A stretch of DNA of 64,000 nt. Source: Halostella salina. GTDB taxonomy: Archaea > Halobacteriota > Halobacteria > Halobacteriales > Natronoarchaeaceae. A program made the position numbers and the translations under genes. This document shows positions 26,277 through 36,165 of this stretch, piece by piece. The notes below the pieces were generated by a model that saw nothing but the letters and a program-made list of their open reading frames with translations, had not been told where the DNA came from and did not search any database. Every line of letters begins with the position of its first letter. Positions within the stretch are counted from its first letter, which is position 1. The stretch is from NCBI RefSeq assembly GCF_003675855.1, contig NZ_RCIH01000001.1:186001-250000 (forward strand), written 5' to 3'.

Positions 26277-26789
26277 GATCCGCGTTCCCGCTTCGTTTCT
26301 CCTCGGGTTTGCGTTCCCGCGCTCGCGAAGGTCGACTGGCTGTCATGTGGGCTGATTCGGGATCGGGATTTAGCCGAGCACGCATCTTGGTTATGTTCCG
26401 CGTAGTGTGGCCGGGTCGGTGTCGCTGCGGATCTGGTGGCTGGTTCGCGCCTCGGTCGAACTACTCCCACTGGTTCGCAATCCCTACGAAACGAAGCAGC
26501 CGGTGCAACGCGACCGGGGTCTGGTCGTCGTGCGCGTTTCCGGAACCGGTGTGCGGATTTCACCCGGTAAGGACTGCTTACGAGCGATCTGCGGTGGGAA
26601 ACCGAGTTCAAAACCGGCCGACGGACAGGAACTCTCGATAGCCCATCGTTGAAAGTACACTTCATGGTAAGTAAAGTAATGCAGATGAGGCGGAATTGAG
26701 AGACAAAAAGGTAGCAACAGTAATCAACCCTGACTAAATGAGGCTAAACCGGAATAATATTTTTCAGTAAAAACTCAATTCTCTCTGGT
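26277..26789. other. Divergent gap with an AT-rich right end
   Basis: About 513 bases with no supportable gene. The left part is GC-rich; from about 26660 to 26790 base composition falls and the run 'ggaataatattttt' (26751-26764) sits about 32 bases before the GTG of the exported beta-helix gene, a likely TATA box. Frames that look tRNA-like in translation around 26540-26590 do not fold into a tRNA. Confidence 0.55.
26751..26764 (+). promoter_or_regulatory. TATA-like box for the exported beta-helix gene
   Basis: 'ggaataatattttt' is the strongest AT run before the GTG start and predicts a leader of a few bases. Confidence 0.45.
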
Positions 26790-28610
26790 GTGCCAGAAGA
26801 TAAGGAACGTGGTACGGACAGTAAGTTAAGCCTAAATTCGGAAAGTGATCGCGGAACAAACAGTACTTCGCGAAGAGGATACATGAAAACGGCTGGTGCG
26901 GTCATCGGTTCCGCCGCCCTTCTATCCAACAACGCCTCTGCGTCGCAGAGCGACCCCACGAACGTCCTGACGATCCACGGCGACCAGGGGAAAGCGCGCT
27001 ATCAGTTCACCGTCAGCGGCGAACTCGAGAAGAACACGGACTCCGACGCATCGATCAACAGTAACGACAAGATCTCAGGAAGCTCCGCCGAAGGGCAGGT
27101 TTGGGGCGGCAGGGACAGCTACCGGTTCTCCGGAGAGGTCACCCAGTTCGACTTCTCGAAGGGCGTGGGGACGCTGTACCTCAACGGGGAGGAGGTGACC
27201 GTATCCGAACTTCTCGCTTCGACGGGAGGTGACGACTCCGGGCTCTCGCAGATCGAGTTATCCCTCTCCTCGCTCAGCCAGACCTACACGCACTACACGA
27301 TCGACGTCGCAGCAGCGAACCCGCCGAAAGTGGTGACGAGCGACGACGAGGTCGAAAGCCGCCTGTTGGCCGAGGACGACGACGTCGTCACTGAGGTCAG
27401 CGACGGCCACTACCGGATCGAGGGCCAGACCGGAACCGGGAGTGGAACCCCGCCCGCATACGGTGACACCTTCCGCTGGGAGACGTCCGAGGAGATGTGG
27501 GGTATCCTCGACTTCGCCTACGAGGGTGCGTCCGCGTCGGACCTGGAGATAACCATCTCGCCGTTGGGATCGGTACAGTCCTCCACCGACGAGTCCAGTT
27601 CCGATTCGGATTCGGATTCGGATTCGGATTCGGATTCGGGGTCTGGTTCGAACACGGTCGTCGGCGGTGGAGATAACTACTCGAACACCGTACCTCAGTC
27701 GGAGGCGTCGGTGGTGGTTTCGTCGAGTAGCGAACTCGTGAACGCGCTCGGATCCACGTCGAGCGGCGATGTCGTCTACGTCCGCGGCGACTCGACGATC
27801 ACGCTCGACCGCCGCCTGGACGTTCCGTCCGGCGTTACGCTGGCGTCGGACCGCGGGATCGACGGATCGTCCGGTGGGGAGATCAGGACCGAGAGCGCGC
27901 TGTGGCCCTTCCTCGCAGCGGCCAACGGTGCCCGCGTCACTGGTGTGCAGATCAGCGGCCCGCACACGCAGCACAGCTCCGACTCTAGCCGCAGTCTCTC
28001 CATCGGTATCGACGCGAAGGGATCGTCGGGCGTCGAGATCGACAACTGCGAGGTGTCCGGGTTCAGGTACGCCGGCGTCCGCGCCGGGAGCGACACGAAC
28101 GTCAGTCACAGTCACATCCATCACTGCTCCCTGTCGGGGTACGGATACGGGGTCGAGACCACCGTTGGGCACCCGATCGTCGAGTACAACTACATCAACT
28201 ACACTCGGCACGGTGTCATGTCTAACGGGGAGAACGGCTACACGTGCCGGTATAACCACTTCGGCCCGGACGCGATCGGTCACGTGATCGACGTTCACGA
28301 ACCGGGCGGAACGACGACGAAGATCCATCACAACACCGTCGAGGCGGCGACGTACCATGAGGATGCGACGGCGTCCTGGTACCCTAGCGGCGAGCCAGCC
28401 ATCCAGGTGATGGTCCAGGGCAGCCCCGACGACGTGGCCGACATCCACCACAACTGGTTCTACAATTCTAACGCCCCGGAGGCGGGCAACACCGGGGACA
28501 ACCAGTCGGCGATCGTCCAGAAGGGGCCCAGCGAGTGGACGAACGTGTCGCACTCCGAGAACCACTACGGTACCGACGACCCCGGTTCCGGAATCGGCCA
28601 TCCTCGATAG
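26790..28610 (+). CDS. Tat-exported protein with Ser-Asp linker and beta-helix
   Basis: A 606-residue exported protein. The signal contains twin arginines at 28-29 in 'SRRGYMK' and a hydrophobic stretch ending 'NNASASQS', likely cut there; the GTG start is needed to keep the Arg pair. Residues about 60-260 form a beta-rich domain of unknown family. A linker of Ser-Asp dipeptides (about 270-285) leads to a right-handed parallel beta-helix ('IHHCSLSGYGYGVETT', 'EYNYINYTRHGVMSNG', repeated NosD/pectate-lyase-like turns). It probably binds or modifies polysaccharide. It lies amid glycan genes. Confidence 0.85.
   Translation: MPEDKERGTDSKLSLNSESDRGTNSTSRRGYMKTAGAVIGSAALLSNNASASQSDPTNVLTIHGDQGKARYQFTVSGELEKNTDSDASINSNDKISGSSAEGQVWGGRDSYRFSGEVTQFDFSKGVGTLYLNGEEVTVSELLASTGGDDSGLSQIELSLSSLSQTYTHYTIDVAAANPPKVVTSDDEVESRLLAEDDDVVTEVSDGHYRIEGQTGTGSGTPPAYGDTFRWETSEEMWGILDFAYEGASASDLEITISPLGSVQSSTDESSSDSDSDSDSDSDSGSGSNTVVGGGDNYSNTVPQSEASVVVSSSSELVNALGSTSSGDVVYVRGDSTITLDRRLDVPSGVTLASDRGIDGSSGGEIRTESALWPFLAAANGARVTGVQISGPHTQHSSDSSRSLSIGIDAKGSSGVEIDNCEVSGFRYAGVRAGSDTNVSHSHIHHCSLSGYGYGVETTVGHPIVEYNYINYTRHGVMSNGENGYTCRYNHFGPDAIGHVIDVHEPGGTTTKIHHNTVEAATYHEDATASWYPSGEPAIQVMVQGSPDDVADIHHNWFYNSNAPEAGNTGDNQSAIVQKGPSEWTNVSHSENHYGTDDPGSGIGHPR
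27603..27638 (+). repeat. Six tandem copies of the hexamer gattcg
   Basis: Six in-frame copies of gattcg encode alternating Asp and Ser. Gain or loss of a unit changes linker length by two residues without a frameshift. Confidence 0.9.
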
Positions 28611-28678
28611 GAGCCGTTACCCGATCAGGCTCTCTTCCTGTGGGCAGTCACTCCGTGGCGGTCGGCGCGGCCACCGCC

Positions 28679-30652
28679 TCATGGCGTAGTGCACATGACG
28701 ACGTCTTCGGCCGTGTACACGTAGTTACGATCCCGCGGACAGACCCGTTCCTGCGGGAGTCGTCCGGTAGTGAGGAACCCATCCGGACCCAGATACACCG
28801 GACGACCTTCGGACTGGTACGCGCGGTAGACGACCGGGCTCTCCTCCGGGGTCACTTGACCGTCGTCGGTCACAGTGAACATGTAGGCCGAAAACGAGTA
28901 CTCTTCCTCGAAGCGTCTCTCGGGGTCCTCGTTGACCCTGGTGAGTGCCCGGAAATAGGGGTTGTCCGTGTAGATCGGCTCCCCGTCCGCCGGGATGGTT
29001 TCGTGGAAAGTCTCGCCGGCGGCCACTTCTGGAGCCGTGTGGGCCCACTTCTGCCACTGCCGTTCGAACGTCGGGTTGTCGATAGTCGCGGGCTGGGAGA
29101 CCATCATCGCCGTTGGGAACACCAACAGAAAGACGATGAGGACGACGGCGACGTCGTGGGCTCCGAGGCGGATCACGAAGTGCCTGATTCCGGCGGCACC
29201 GACGACGACCATCGGTGCGTACATGAACGCGTACCAGCGGGGAGGGACCAGGAACCGAAAGCCGAACAGCGGGAGCCCCATCAGGAACACCATCGTGGCC
29301 GTGATCGCGCCGATGAAGGTGTACGTCGCGACGGATCGGTCGCGCTGGAGCATCGTCAGACAGCCGTAAGCCGCGACCGCCAGGAGGAGGAAGAACCCGA
29401 TCTTGTCCACGTACGCCGCGATCCGGGCCACGACCCCCGTCGACACCGGCTCGCCGCCCCGAGTCGGAACGTCCTGCACCAGATTGAGGAACCCGACCGA
29501 TTCCGAGATCCACCGCTGTGAGATCTCGATGACGCCAGTGATGAAGAGGCCGCCGAGCCACGGCGTGACGGCCCACTGGACCAGGACAAAAGCCAGGAAA
29601 ATGCCGAACGCACCCAGTAGGTACCGCTCGTCGCTGGGGATGCTCATCCCCTCGACGAACCGGGCCGCGAACAGGACGACGGTGGTCGTTCCGAGGAAGA
29701 CGAGCGTGATGAACGCCGACACCTGATGCGTGAGTGCGACGACGATGCTGAAGGCGGCCAGCAGGGCGAAGTCGACCCGGTCGACCTCCGTGTACAGCGC
29801 TCGGGTGAGGAAAAACAGGACGGCGAGAAAGAAGACCAGGCCGAGGCTGGTCGTGCTGATGTAGAGCCCCCAGTAGATGACGTAATCGGACCCGGCGAAC
29901 AGCGCGGTCGCGAACAGCGCCCACCTGACGCCCGTGACGTACCGCGTCGTCGCGTACACGAACAACACAGAAAGTGGCATGACGAGTCCGATACCGAGAT
30001 AGAGCGCGGCCCGGAGCGAGACGTCGAACAGTTCGGCAGCGGCGACCGTCAGAAGGTGATAAAACGGCGCAGTGTAGTACTTCACCCCTGAGATGGCAGA
30101 GAGCGACCCCGTTTCCTGGATCGCGGCGGCGTAGCTTGTCACGTGCGTCCAGTTGTCGAATCCGATGAACCCTGGGGTGGTCAACAGCCCCGCGTACCGC
30201 ACGACGACCGCGAGAGCGACGATTTCGACGAGGACGACCCGATAGTCGAGCTCCTCGACGCTTGCGAAGACGATCTGGGCCAGCACAAGGCTCCCGACGG
30301 TGCCGGCGACCAGGTGAAACGCGACGGGCCGACCGCCGGCCGCGGCCGCGATGACGACCAGACTCGACAAGCCGACAACGACGAACCGCGGCACCAGCCT
30401 CGAGACTGGAACCGTCGTCCGAAACGACGCGACGCCCGCGGTTCGTGATGACGTCCGCGAGTCAGATCGTACCGCGAGGAGATAGAGCAAACACCCGACG
30501 CCCAGGGCGGTCGGGATCCCCTGCACGAGGATGTCCGTGGTGACGAATCCGAGCGGGAGGAGCGCCACCGAGAGGACGAAGCCGACCGCTGCGGCGAGCA
30601 CGTCGGTCTCGGCCTCGACCAGCCGTTCGAGCTTCTCCCGTACGCTTCTCAT
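28679..30652 (-). CDS. Large multi-pass membrane protein, GT-C-like
   Basis: A 657-residue protein with about twelve or more membrane segments and an extracytoplasmic C-terminal tail of about 130 residues. After the first segments, 'GFDNWTHVTSYAAAIQETGSLSAI' resembles the first acidic loop of GT-C glycosyltransferases and oligosaccharyltransferase-like proteins. A lipid-linked sugar transferase is the best inference; no family name is assured. The start is the ATG of MRSVREKLE; upstream in-frame residues overlap no signal. It precedes the flippase by 183 bases on the same strand. Confidence 0.72.
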   Translation of the reverse strand: MRSVREKLERLVEAETDVLAAAVGFVLSVALLPLGFVTTDILVQGIPTALGVGCLLYLLAVRSDSRTSSRTAGVASFRTTVPVSRLVPRFVVVGLSSLVVIAAAAGGRPVAFHLVAGTVGSLVLAQIVFASVEELDYRVVLVEIVALAVVVRYAGLLTTPGFIGFDNWTHVTSYAAAIQETGSLSAISGVKYYTAPFYHLLTVAAAELFDVSLRAALYLGIGLVMPLSVLFVYATTRYVTGVRWALFATALFAGSDYVIYWGLYISTTSLGLVFFLAVLFFLTRALYTEVDRVDFALLAAFSIVVALTHQVSAFITLVFLGTTTVVLFAARFVEGMSIPSDERYLLGAFGIFLAFVLVQWAVTPWLGGLFITGVIEISQRWISESVGFLNLVQDVPTRGGEPVSTGVVARIAAYVDKIGFFLLLAVAAYGCLTMLQRDRSVATYTFIGAITATMVFLMGLPLFGFRFLVPPRWYAFMYAPMVVVGAAGIRHFVIRLGAHDVAVVLIVFLLVFPTAMMVSQPATIDNPTFERQWQKWAHTAPEVAAGETFHETIPADGEPIYTDNPYFRALTRVNEDPERRFEEEYSFSAYMFTVTDDGQVTPEESPVVYRAYQSEGRPVYLGPDGFLTTGRLPQERVCPRDRNYVYTAEDVVMCTTP

Positions 30653-30835
30653 GCGTTCTCCCCCGACGATCCCCGGCTTGGGGCGGTCGCAATCCTCGTG
30701 TGCACCACATTCGGTATCGGTTGGTTGTAATGACCACGTTACAGCGGGTAAGGCCGACTTGTCTGGCCGCCGAGGACGACCGGTGCGGGCTGACAACCAC
30801 CGTGGCAAGGACGGGGGGACGGGCGATTGAGCCCG

Positions 30836-32314
30836 TCATTTGGAGACGACGCCGACCCGCGTCAGCAACGTCCGGACCTCCCACCCGTCGATAGCGCCGC
30901 TGAGCAGGGCAGCGATCAGGTGGACTGCGAATCCGACCAGGGGGACGAGAACGAGCGCTAGGAGGTCCCCAGTGATCGCTGCGGAGAGCGAAACCACGAC
31001 GGCCGCCGTAACGATGGTCGTCGCTACGACGCGTCCGACCCGGACGTCGCCGAGCGGGTCGTATCCGATACGCCGGGCGGTCACTACGTGGAATACGAGC
31101 ATCGATCCGTAACCAACGCTCGTCGCGACAGCCGCGCCGACCATGGCGTACTGCGGGATCAGGGCCGCGTTTAGCGCGAGGTTGAGCAGGGATGCGCTCC
31201 CGGTCGCGACGATTAACGGGAGGAGGTTACCCCGCGCCTGACTGATCGCTATCAGCGGGCGCGCGGCGGCGAAGCCGATAGTTCCGGGAAGCAACCATAT
31301 CAGCGGACCGATAACGGGCGCGAAGTCGGAACCGTAGTACAGCGGAACGAACCGGTCCGCTAACGTCGCGATCCCGACCGCGAGTAGCCCGGAAAACAGC
31401 ATCGTGTACCGTGTGACCTGCGCGGCTAACTCGTTGATACGCTCGTACGCCTCGTCGCTCCAGAGCGTGGAGGCCGAGTGAAGCAACAGCGTCTGAAGGG
31501 AGATCGGCACGATCCAGAGGTACTCCGCGAGCGACAGCGCCGCCTTGTAGTACCCCGTCTGTTCGCTTCCCGCGAACGTTCGGAGCATTACGATATCGAC
31601 GTGAAACAGCGACATCGTCAGGAGCACGAGGACGATGTTGAGCACGTTGAACGAGAGTAGTTCGTCCCGCGGGAAATCGCTCGGTGGGAGGGTGAGGACG
31701 CTCCGTACCGGCACTCGGCGAAAAACCAACGACAGGCCGACCGCGGCGATCACCACGTTCGCGACCGCGATACCGCCCAACATCCCCACGACGCCGTAGC
31801 CGACGGCAGCGAGTCCGAGTCCGACCCCTCTCGAAAGGGCTTCGTTCACCGCTTCGAGCGTCTCGGAGTACCGTTCGAGGCCGTAGCCCATCAGCGTCCG
31901 CCGCGCTAACATCCGATACTGAATCACGACGAGGAGGACCGCCAACAGGTAGAACTCGGCCTCCAGCTCCGCGCTGAAGAGGCGCTGGACGACCCCTGAC
32001 CCGGTGAGGAGAACCACACCGCCCGCGCCTGCGACCGCGAGGACTGTCGCCAGCCTCGCGTAGAATCCGAACACGTTTGGGTACCATCCGGTAGCGTCGC
32101 GGTTCTCACCGATGTACTTCTGTACCCCTTCCGTGACTCCCGAACTGACGACCACTATGCTCAACGAAAGGACAGACATGATGAACGCGTAGTCACCGTA
32201 GCCACCGGGACCGAGTACGCGAACGATGAACGGTAACGTGACGATCGAGATCACCGAAACCAACAGCCTGGACCCGAGGATCGAAACGAACCCCTCGATC
32301 AGGCTCCGCCCCAC
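30836..32314 (-). CDS. Oligosaccharide flippase (Wzx/MATE-like)
   Basis: A 492-residue membrane protein with about fourteen segments, of the polysaccharide-transporter (Wzx, MurJ/MATE superfamily) type. The first segments 'GRSLIEGFVSILGSRLLVSVISIVTLPFIVRVLGPGGYGDYAFI' are typical. It would flip a lipid-linked glycan across the membrane. The gene begins with GTG. It adjoins the GT-C-like membrane gene and converges or diverges with GT genes on both sides, fitting the island's glycan role. Confidence 0.87.
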   Translation of the reverse strand: MGRSLIEGFVSILGSRLLVSVISIVTLPFIVRVLGPGGYGDYAFIMSVLSLSIVVVSSGVTEGVQKYIGENRDATGWYPNVFGFYARLATVLAVAGAGGVVLLTGSGVVQRLFSAELEAEFYLLAVLLVVIQYRMLARRTLMGYGLERYSETLEAVNEALSRGVGLGLAAVGYGVVGMLGGIAVANVVIAAVGLSLVFRRVPVRSVLTLPPSDFPRDELLSFNVLNIVLVLLTMSLFHVDIVMLRTFAGSEQTGYYKAALSLAEYLWIVPISLQTLLLHSASTLWSDEAYERINELAAQVTRYTMLFSGLLAVGIATLADRFVPLYYGSDFAPVIGPLIWLLPGTIGFAAARPLIAISQARGNLLPLIVATGSASLLNLALNAALIPQYAMVGAAVATSVGYGSMLVFHVVTARRIGYDPLGDVRVGRVVATTIVTAAVVVSLSAAITGDLLALVLVPLVGFAVHLIAALLSGAIDGWEVRTLLTRVGVVSK

Positions 32315-32870
32315 GGTGTTACTTCCCGTCCGGGGAGACCCGCGACACGGAGTCGGGCCTCGTCCACTCGGTTCGCGTTTCTCCCCGCTGCAGATCCGTT
32401 ACGAGGTGGCTGGGCTGACCGCTACCCTCCGTTTCGGCCCGAGTCAGTCGTGTCAGAAAGACAGCCATGTCTACCAGCCTGTACACGACTCCAGGCATCC
32501 GGACGGTTTTGTTATTCTGTCGGTACGCCGGAGATCGGTCCCATTACGTTCCGTCCGGGTGTGTGAAGATGAGCCTCCGTAGCGGGGTCGACGTGTCTAT
32601 CTCCCCGTTCACGCGACTCGGCTCTGACTGGGTGAGAACACCGTCTTCCCTTTCGGGAGCCGATCCGTCGAAGTCACGCAGCCAACGATCCCGACCCCAC
32701 CGCTGTGACGGCCAGTTGCATAAGTCTACGTTATGCGGAGTAGCGATTCAATAACAAAGTGCGCACGAACAATGTCTTGAACAGGTTCCCAAGCGATCGC
32801 CTCGGGTCCTGATAGCGGACCGACCGCTCGTCGGGGACTCGGATTCGATGCCGGACGGGAAGAGATCTAC
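32315..32870. other. Divergent gap between flippase and third glycosyltransferase
   Basis: About 556 bases without a credible gene. An AT-richer section from about 32700 to 32765 includes a short hairpin (gcataa ... ttatgc, 32718-32736) and the run 'attcaataacaaag', a possible promoter for the third GT4 with a leader near 100 bases. A plus-strand frame of 95 codons (32467-32754) lacks a domain and haloarchaeal bias. Confidence 0.5.
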
Positions 32871-33842
32871 ATGTCGAACGAACCGACGCTGCGAACGCTT
32901 CAGCTCGTCACCACTCCCCGACCCTTCTTCGAGCAACAGATCCGGGTGCTCGAAGGGAACGGTATCTCGTGTACGACCGTCTCCGTTCCCGGAGTGAAGG
33001 GCGAACGGACCCTGAAAGAGTACGTCCGGTTTTACGGCCGTACGATCCGCCGAGCGGTTGGTTCTGACTTCGATATCGTTCAGGCGAACTATGGACTCAC
33101 CGCTCCCGCAGCCATTGCACAACCGAAGCGACCGGTGGTTCTCTGGTTCTGGGGGACCGAACTCTTCGGGCAGTACAGCCGGATCAACAAACTCTGTGCC
33201 GAGTACGCCGACGCGGTGATCGTGATGTCCGAGGAGATGGCCGGCCGTCTTGATCGTCCGACCTACATCATTCGACACGGGGTCGACACGGACCGGTTCA
33301 GGCCGCTCCCACGTGACGAGGCGCTAGCCGAACTCGGGTGGAATCCCGACGCGAAACACGTGTTGTTCCCGTACGACCCGGGCCGAGAACTCAAGAACTA
33401 CCCCCGTGCGAAAGCGGTCGTTGATACGACCGCCGAGCGAATCAGTTCCGACGTCGAACTTCACGCCGTCCACGGCGTCGCACACGAGCGGATCCCGGTG
33501 TACATGAACGCCGCTGACGCGCTGCTTCTCACCTCGAAAACGGAGGGCTCCCCCAATTCAGTGAGGGAAGCGCTCGCCTGCAATCTCCCGATCATCTCCG
33601 TTGATGTCGGCGACGTCAGGGAGCGGACACTCGGAGTCGACAACTGCCACGTCTGTGACGCGGACGACGAACTCGTCGCGAGCCTCGGGGACGTTCTGGA
33701 GAGTGATGAGCGCTCGTCCGGTCGAGAGCGGATCGACGAATTTAGCCTGGATCGGATGACCCGGGACCTCCTCACAGTGTACGACGACGTCCTCCCGGAT
33801 TTCCAGCGGGAAGGGTCCCGACTCATACGAGATGAACGATGA
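32871..33842 (+). CDS. Glycosyltransferase family 4 (third in island)
   Basis: A 323-residue GT-B enzyme, shorter than many GT4 proteins. It has 'VVLWFWGTELFGQYSRINKL' and the acceptor-lobe start 'TLQLVTTPRPFFEQQIRVLE', followed by 'VLFPYDPGRELKNYPRAKAVVD' and the GT4 signature 'ALLLTSKTEGSPNSVREALACNLPIISVDVGDV'. It probably adds one sugar in the chain built by the island. It is followed in the same direction by the DUF1616 gene after about 50 bases. Confidence 0.86.
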   Translation: MSNEPTLRTLQLVTTPRPFFEQQIRVLEGNGISCTTVSVPGVKGERTLKEYVRFYGRTIRRAVGSDFDIVQANYGLTAPAAIAQPKRPVVLWFWGTELFGQYSRINKLCAEYADAVIVMSEEMAGRLDRPTYIIRHGVDTDRFRPLPRDEALAELGWNPDAKHVLFPYDPGRELKNYPRAKAVVDTTAERISSDVELHAVHGVAHERIPVYMNAADALLLTSKTEGSPNSVREALACNLPIISVDVGDVRERTLGVDNCHVCDADDELVASLGDVLESDERSSGRERIDEFSLDRMTRDLLTVYDDVLPDFQREGSRLIRDER

Positions 33843-33896
33843 ACCGCAGGCCCGTTCCGCGGTCGACCGGAACTACCACATGGCACACTCGCTGTC

Positions 33897-35003
33897 ATGA
33901 CTGATACCGAACCCTGGCCCCCGATGTTCACCGACCTCGCCGCGGGGATCCTTTTTATCGGGGCGTTACTCACCGTAGCGCTCGTCTCCGACCACGTTCA
34001 GTTCACGTCCGTGATTCAGCTATTGGTCGGCGTTCCGGTGTTCCTGTTCGTTCCCGGGTATCCGATCACCCTTGTGCTCTTTCCTCGCACGCGGCCGGAG
34101 GCGGTTCGGACGAGCGAGTCCGTCGCGGACTCGTTTCATCAACGAGCCCTCAGCCCGGTCGAGCGGTTCGCTCTCTCGGTCGTGACGAGCGTAGTGGTAG
34201 TGGCAGTCGTCACGCTCGCTGTGACCCTGCTCCCGTCCGGGATCAGCGAGTTGTCGATTGTGAGCGGGATCGCTGCGGTGACCCTTCTGTTCACCGCGGC
34301 CGCGGCGACGGGGCACCGACGAGTGCCGCCCGAAGATCGGCCTACCGGGCTGCTCAACGCGATACCGACCCCCACTCCCGAACGCACGTGGTCCGAGCAA
34401 CCGAAACTGACGCTCCTGAACCTCATGGTCGTCCTCAGCGTGATTCTCGCGGCGTCAGTAGTGGTGTTTCAACCGTTCGGCCCGCCGGCGTCGGAGCCGT
34501 TCTCGGAGTATCAACTACTGGTGGAGCAACCGGACGGTGATCTAGCTGCCACCGACTACCCGGGCCAGTTCACCGCGGGCGAGAACGAGTCGCTCTCCGT
34601 TCGCATACGGAACCACGAGGGGCAAGCGGTAAACTACACCGTGGTTGTCCGAGTCGAGCGACTAACTGGGACAGATGAGTCCCCGTCGGGTCGGGTGATA
34701 CGACGCGATCGGTTCCACGTTCCGGTTGAGGCTGGCGGCTCGCGTACGGTCCGTCGCTCACCGTCGTTGTCGACCAGCGGTGATTACCGTCTCGTCTACC
34801 TGTTCTACGAGGACTCTCCTGCCGGCGCACCCGACCGCGAAAGCGCCGACGGTGCGCTTCACCTGCGGATCTCGGTCTCCGAGCCATCGAACCGTGTTTC
34901 TCTTCCGAACGAACGCACGGTCCCAGTTTCATCCCCGATTTCCCTGTCTTTTGTGCCGAACACCGCTTATAAATATTCGAGTATTCACGGTTCCCGATCG
35001 TAA
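33897..35003 (+). CDS. DUF1616-family membrane protein
   Basis: A 368-residue protein with about four membrane segments in the first half ('VPVFLFVPGYPITLVLFP' is the family signature, 'SPVERFALSVVTSVVVV') and an extracytoplasmic C-terminal beta-rich domain containing N-x-S/T sites (NESLS, NYTVV). DUF1616 proteins are often beside haloarchaeal protein-glycosylation genes; their function is not established. The next gene's TATA-like box lies within its last codons. Confidence 0.85.
   Translation: MTDTEPWPPMFTDLAAGILFIGALLTVALVSDHVQFTSVIQLLVGVPVFLFVPGYPITLVLFPRTRPEAVRTSESVADSFHQRALSPVERFALSVVTSVVVVAVVTLAVTLLPSGISELSIVSGIAAVTLLFTAAAATGHRRVPPEDRPTGLLNAIPTPTPERTWSEQPKLTLLNLMVVLSVILAASVVVFQPFGPPASEPFSEYQLLVEQPDGDLAATDYPGQFTAGENESLSVRIRNHEGQAVNYTVVVRVERLTGTDESPSGRVIRRDRFHVPVEAGGSRTVRRSPSLSTSGDYRLVYLFYEDSPAGAPDRESADGALHLRISVSEPSNRVSLPNERTVPVSSPISLSFVPNTAYKYSSIHGSRS
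34966..34978 (+). promoter_or_regulatory. Promoter inside the end of the DUF1616 gene
   Basis: 'gcttataaatatt' is a strong TATA box inside the preceding coding sequence, about 66 bases before the first possible ATG of the GT2 gene. It predicts a transcript start near 34998 and independent expression of that gene. Confidence 0.55.
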
Positions 35004-35037
35004 TACGGCGTTGTGGTGTCCTTAGCAATCAATAACT

Positions 35038-36090
35038 ATGGGTGCTCCGATGCTACCAGTTCGAAGATTCTCGATGTACGAAGGCAGAACGGTCGGCGTC
35101 GTCGTACCGGCTTACAATGAAGCCGACCACGTCGGGCACGTGATCCGGAAGATGCCATCGTTTGTTGACCGCATCTACGTGGTTGACGACGCGTCGACCG
35201 ACAACACTTGGGAGGAGATCAGGGGGGCAGCGGAACGGTTGAACGAACACGGGCACGCCGAAGTGGACCGACACCTGTCGGGTCGGGGTACCCTGGTTAC
35301 CGGGGGACGAGTCATCCCGATACGTCACGAAACGAACCGGGGGGTCGGCGGTGCGATCAAGACCGGATATCTCTCCGCACTTGCCGACGAGATGGACGTG
35401 ACGGCCGTTATCGCCGGCGACGATCAAATGGACCAAACGCTGCTGAAATCGCTTCTCGAACCGATCGTACAGGGACGGGCCGACTACGCAAAGGGCAACC
35501 GGTTCCTCTCGGCGGAGGACCGGGAGAACGTGCCCCGATTCCGTCTCTTTGGCAACGCCATGCTCTCGTTTCTCACGAAGGTTGCCAGCGGGTACTGGAC
35601 GATCAGCGATTCACAGAACGGGTACACGGCGATCTCCCGCGAGGCGCTCGAATCGATCGAAACCGATCGAATGTACGAATTTTACGGGTACTGCAACGAC
35701 ATTCTGGTCCGACTCAACGTGGCGGGGATGACAGTCGTCGACGTGCCGCTGCCTATCAGCTACGAGGACGAATCGAGTAATATAAATTATTTTACATATG
35801 TTCCCCACGTCTCCGGGATGCTACTGCGAAACTTCCTCTGGCGGTTGAAAACAAAGTACGTATTGAGGGACTTCCACCCGCTCGTCCTGCTGTACGGCTT
35901 TGGTGCCGTCGGAAGTATCGCTTTTGCCCTCCAGTCGTTCAACGCGGCTCGTTCGGAGGACGGGCCCCAGCTGTCAACGACTGTGAACAACGGATTAGTG
36001 GCTGGCCTGCTGCTCGTTCTGGCGATGGTCTTTGATAGGATCGACAACGACCATCTTGACGAAAGCTGGATCGAAGACTCGGAGGTATAA
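35038..36090 (+). CDS. Glycosyltransferase family 2 with two C-terminal membrane helices
   Basis: A GT-A enzyme of up to 350 residues. 'GVVVPAYNEADHVGHVIRKMPSFVDRIYVVDDASTDNTW' is the GT2 start, 'IAGDDQMDQTLLKSLLEPI' contains the DxD-like motif, and 'SDSQNGYTAISREAL' is the acceptor region of dolichol-phosphate sugar transferases. Two hydrophobic segments at 275-325 anchor it to the membrane. It resembles the enzyme that loads the first sugar onto dolichol phosphate. ATG codons at 35038, 35050 and 35074 are all possible starts. Confidence 0.86.
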   Translation: MGAPMLPVRRFSMYEGRTVGVVVPAYNEADHVGHVIRKMPSFVDRIYVVDDASTDNTWEEIRGAAERLNEHGHAEVDRHLSGRGTLVTGGRVIPIRHETNRGVGGAIKTGYLSALADEMDVTAVIAGDDQMDQTLLKSLLEPIVQGRADYAKGNRFLSAEDRENVPRFRLFGNAMLSFLTKVASGYWTISDSQNGYTAISREALESIETDRMYEFYGYCNDILVRLNVAGMTVVDVPLPISYEDESSNINYFTYVPHVSGMLLRNFLWRLKTKYVLRDFHPLVLLYGFGAVGSIAFALQSFNAARSEDGPQLSTTVNNGLVAGLLLVLAMVFDRIDNDHLDESWIEDSEV

Positions 36091-36165
36091 TCGAACCCCA
36101 ACGAGCTCGGTGATGCGGGACCCAAAAGGAATCGGTCGACGGCACCCTGTACGGCGCGGTCACCG

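Noticed and set aside
26520-26600. A sequence whose translations look like those from antisense tRNA T-arms
   Set aside because: No acceptor, D or anticodon stem can be drawn around it, and the T-loop lacks TTC.
32467-32754. A 95-codon plus-strand frame in the gap before the third GT4
   Set aside because: Ser/Arg-rich product, no domain, no promoter at the right place.
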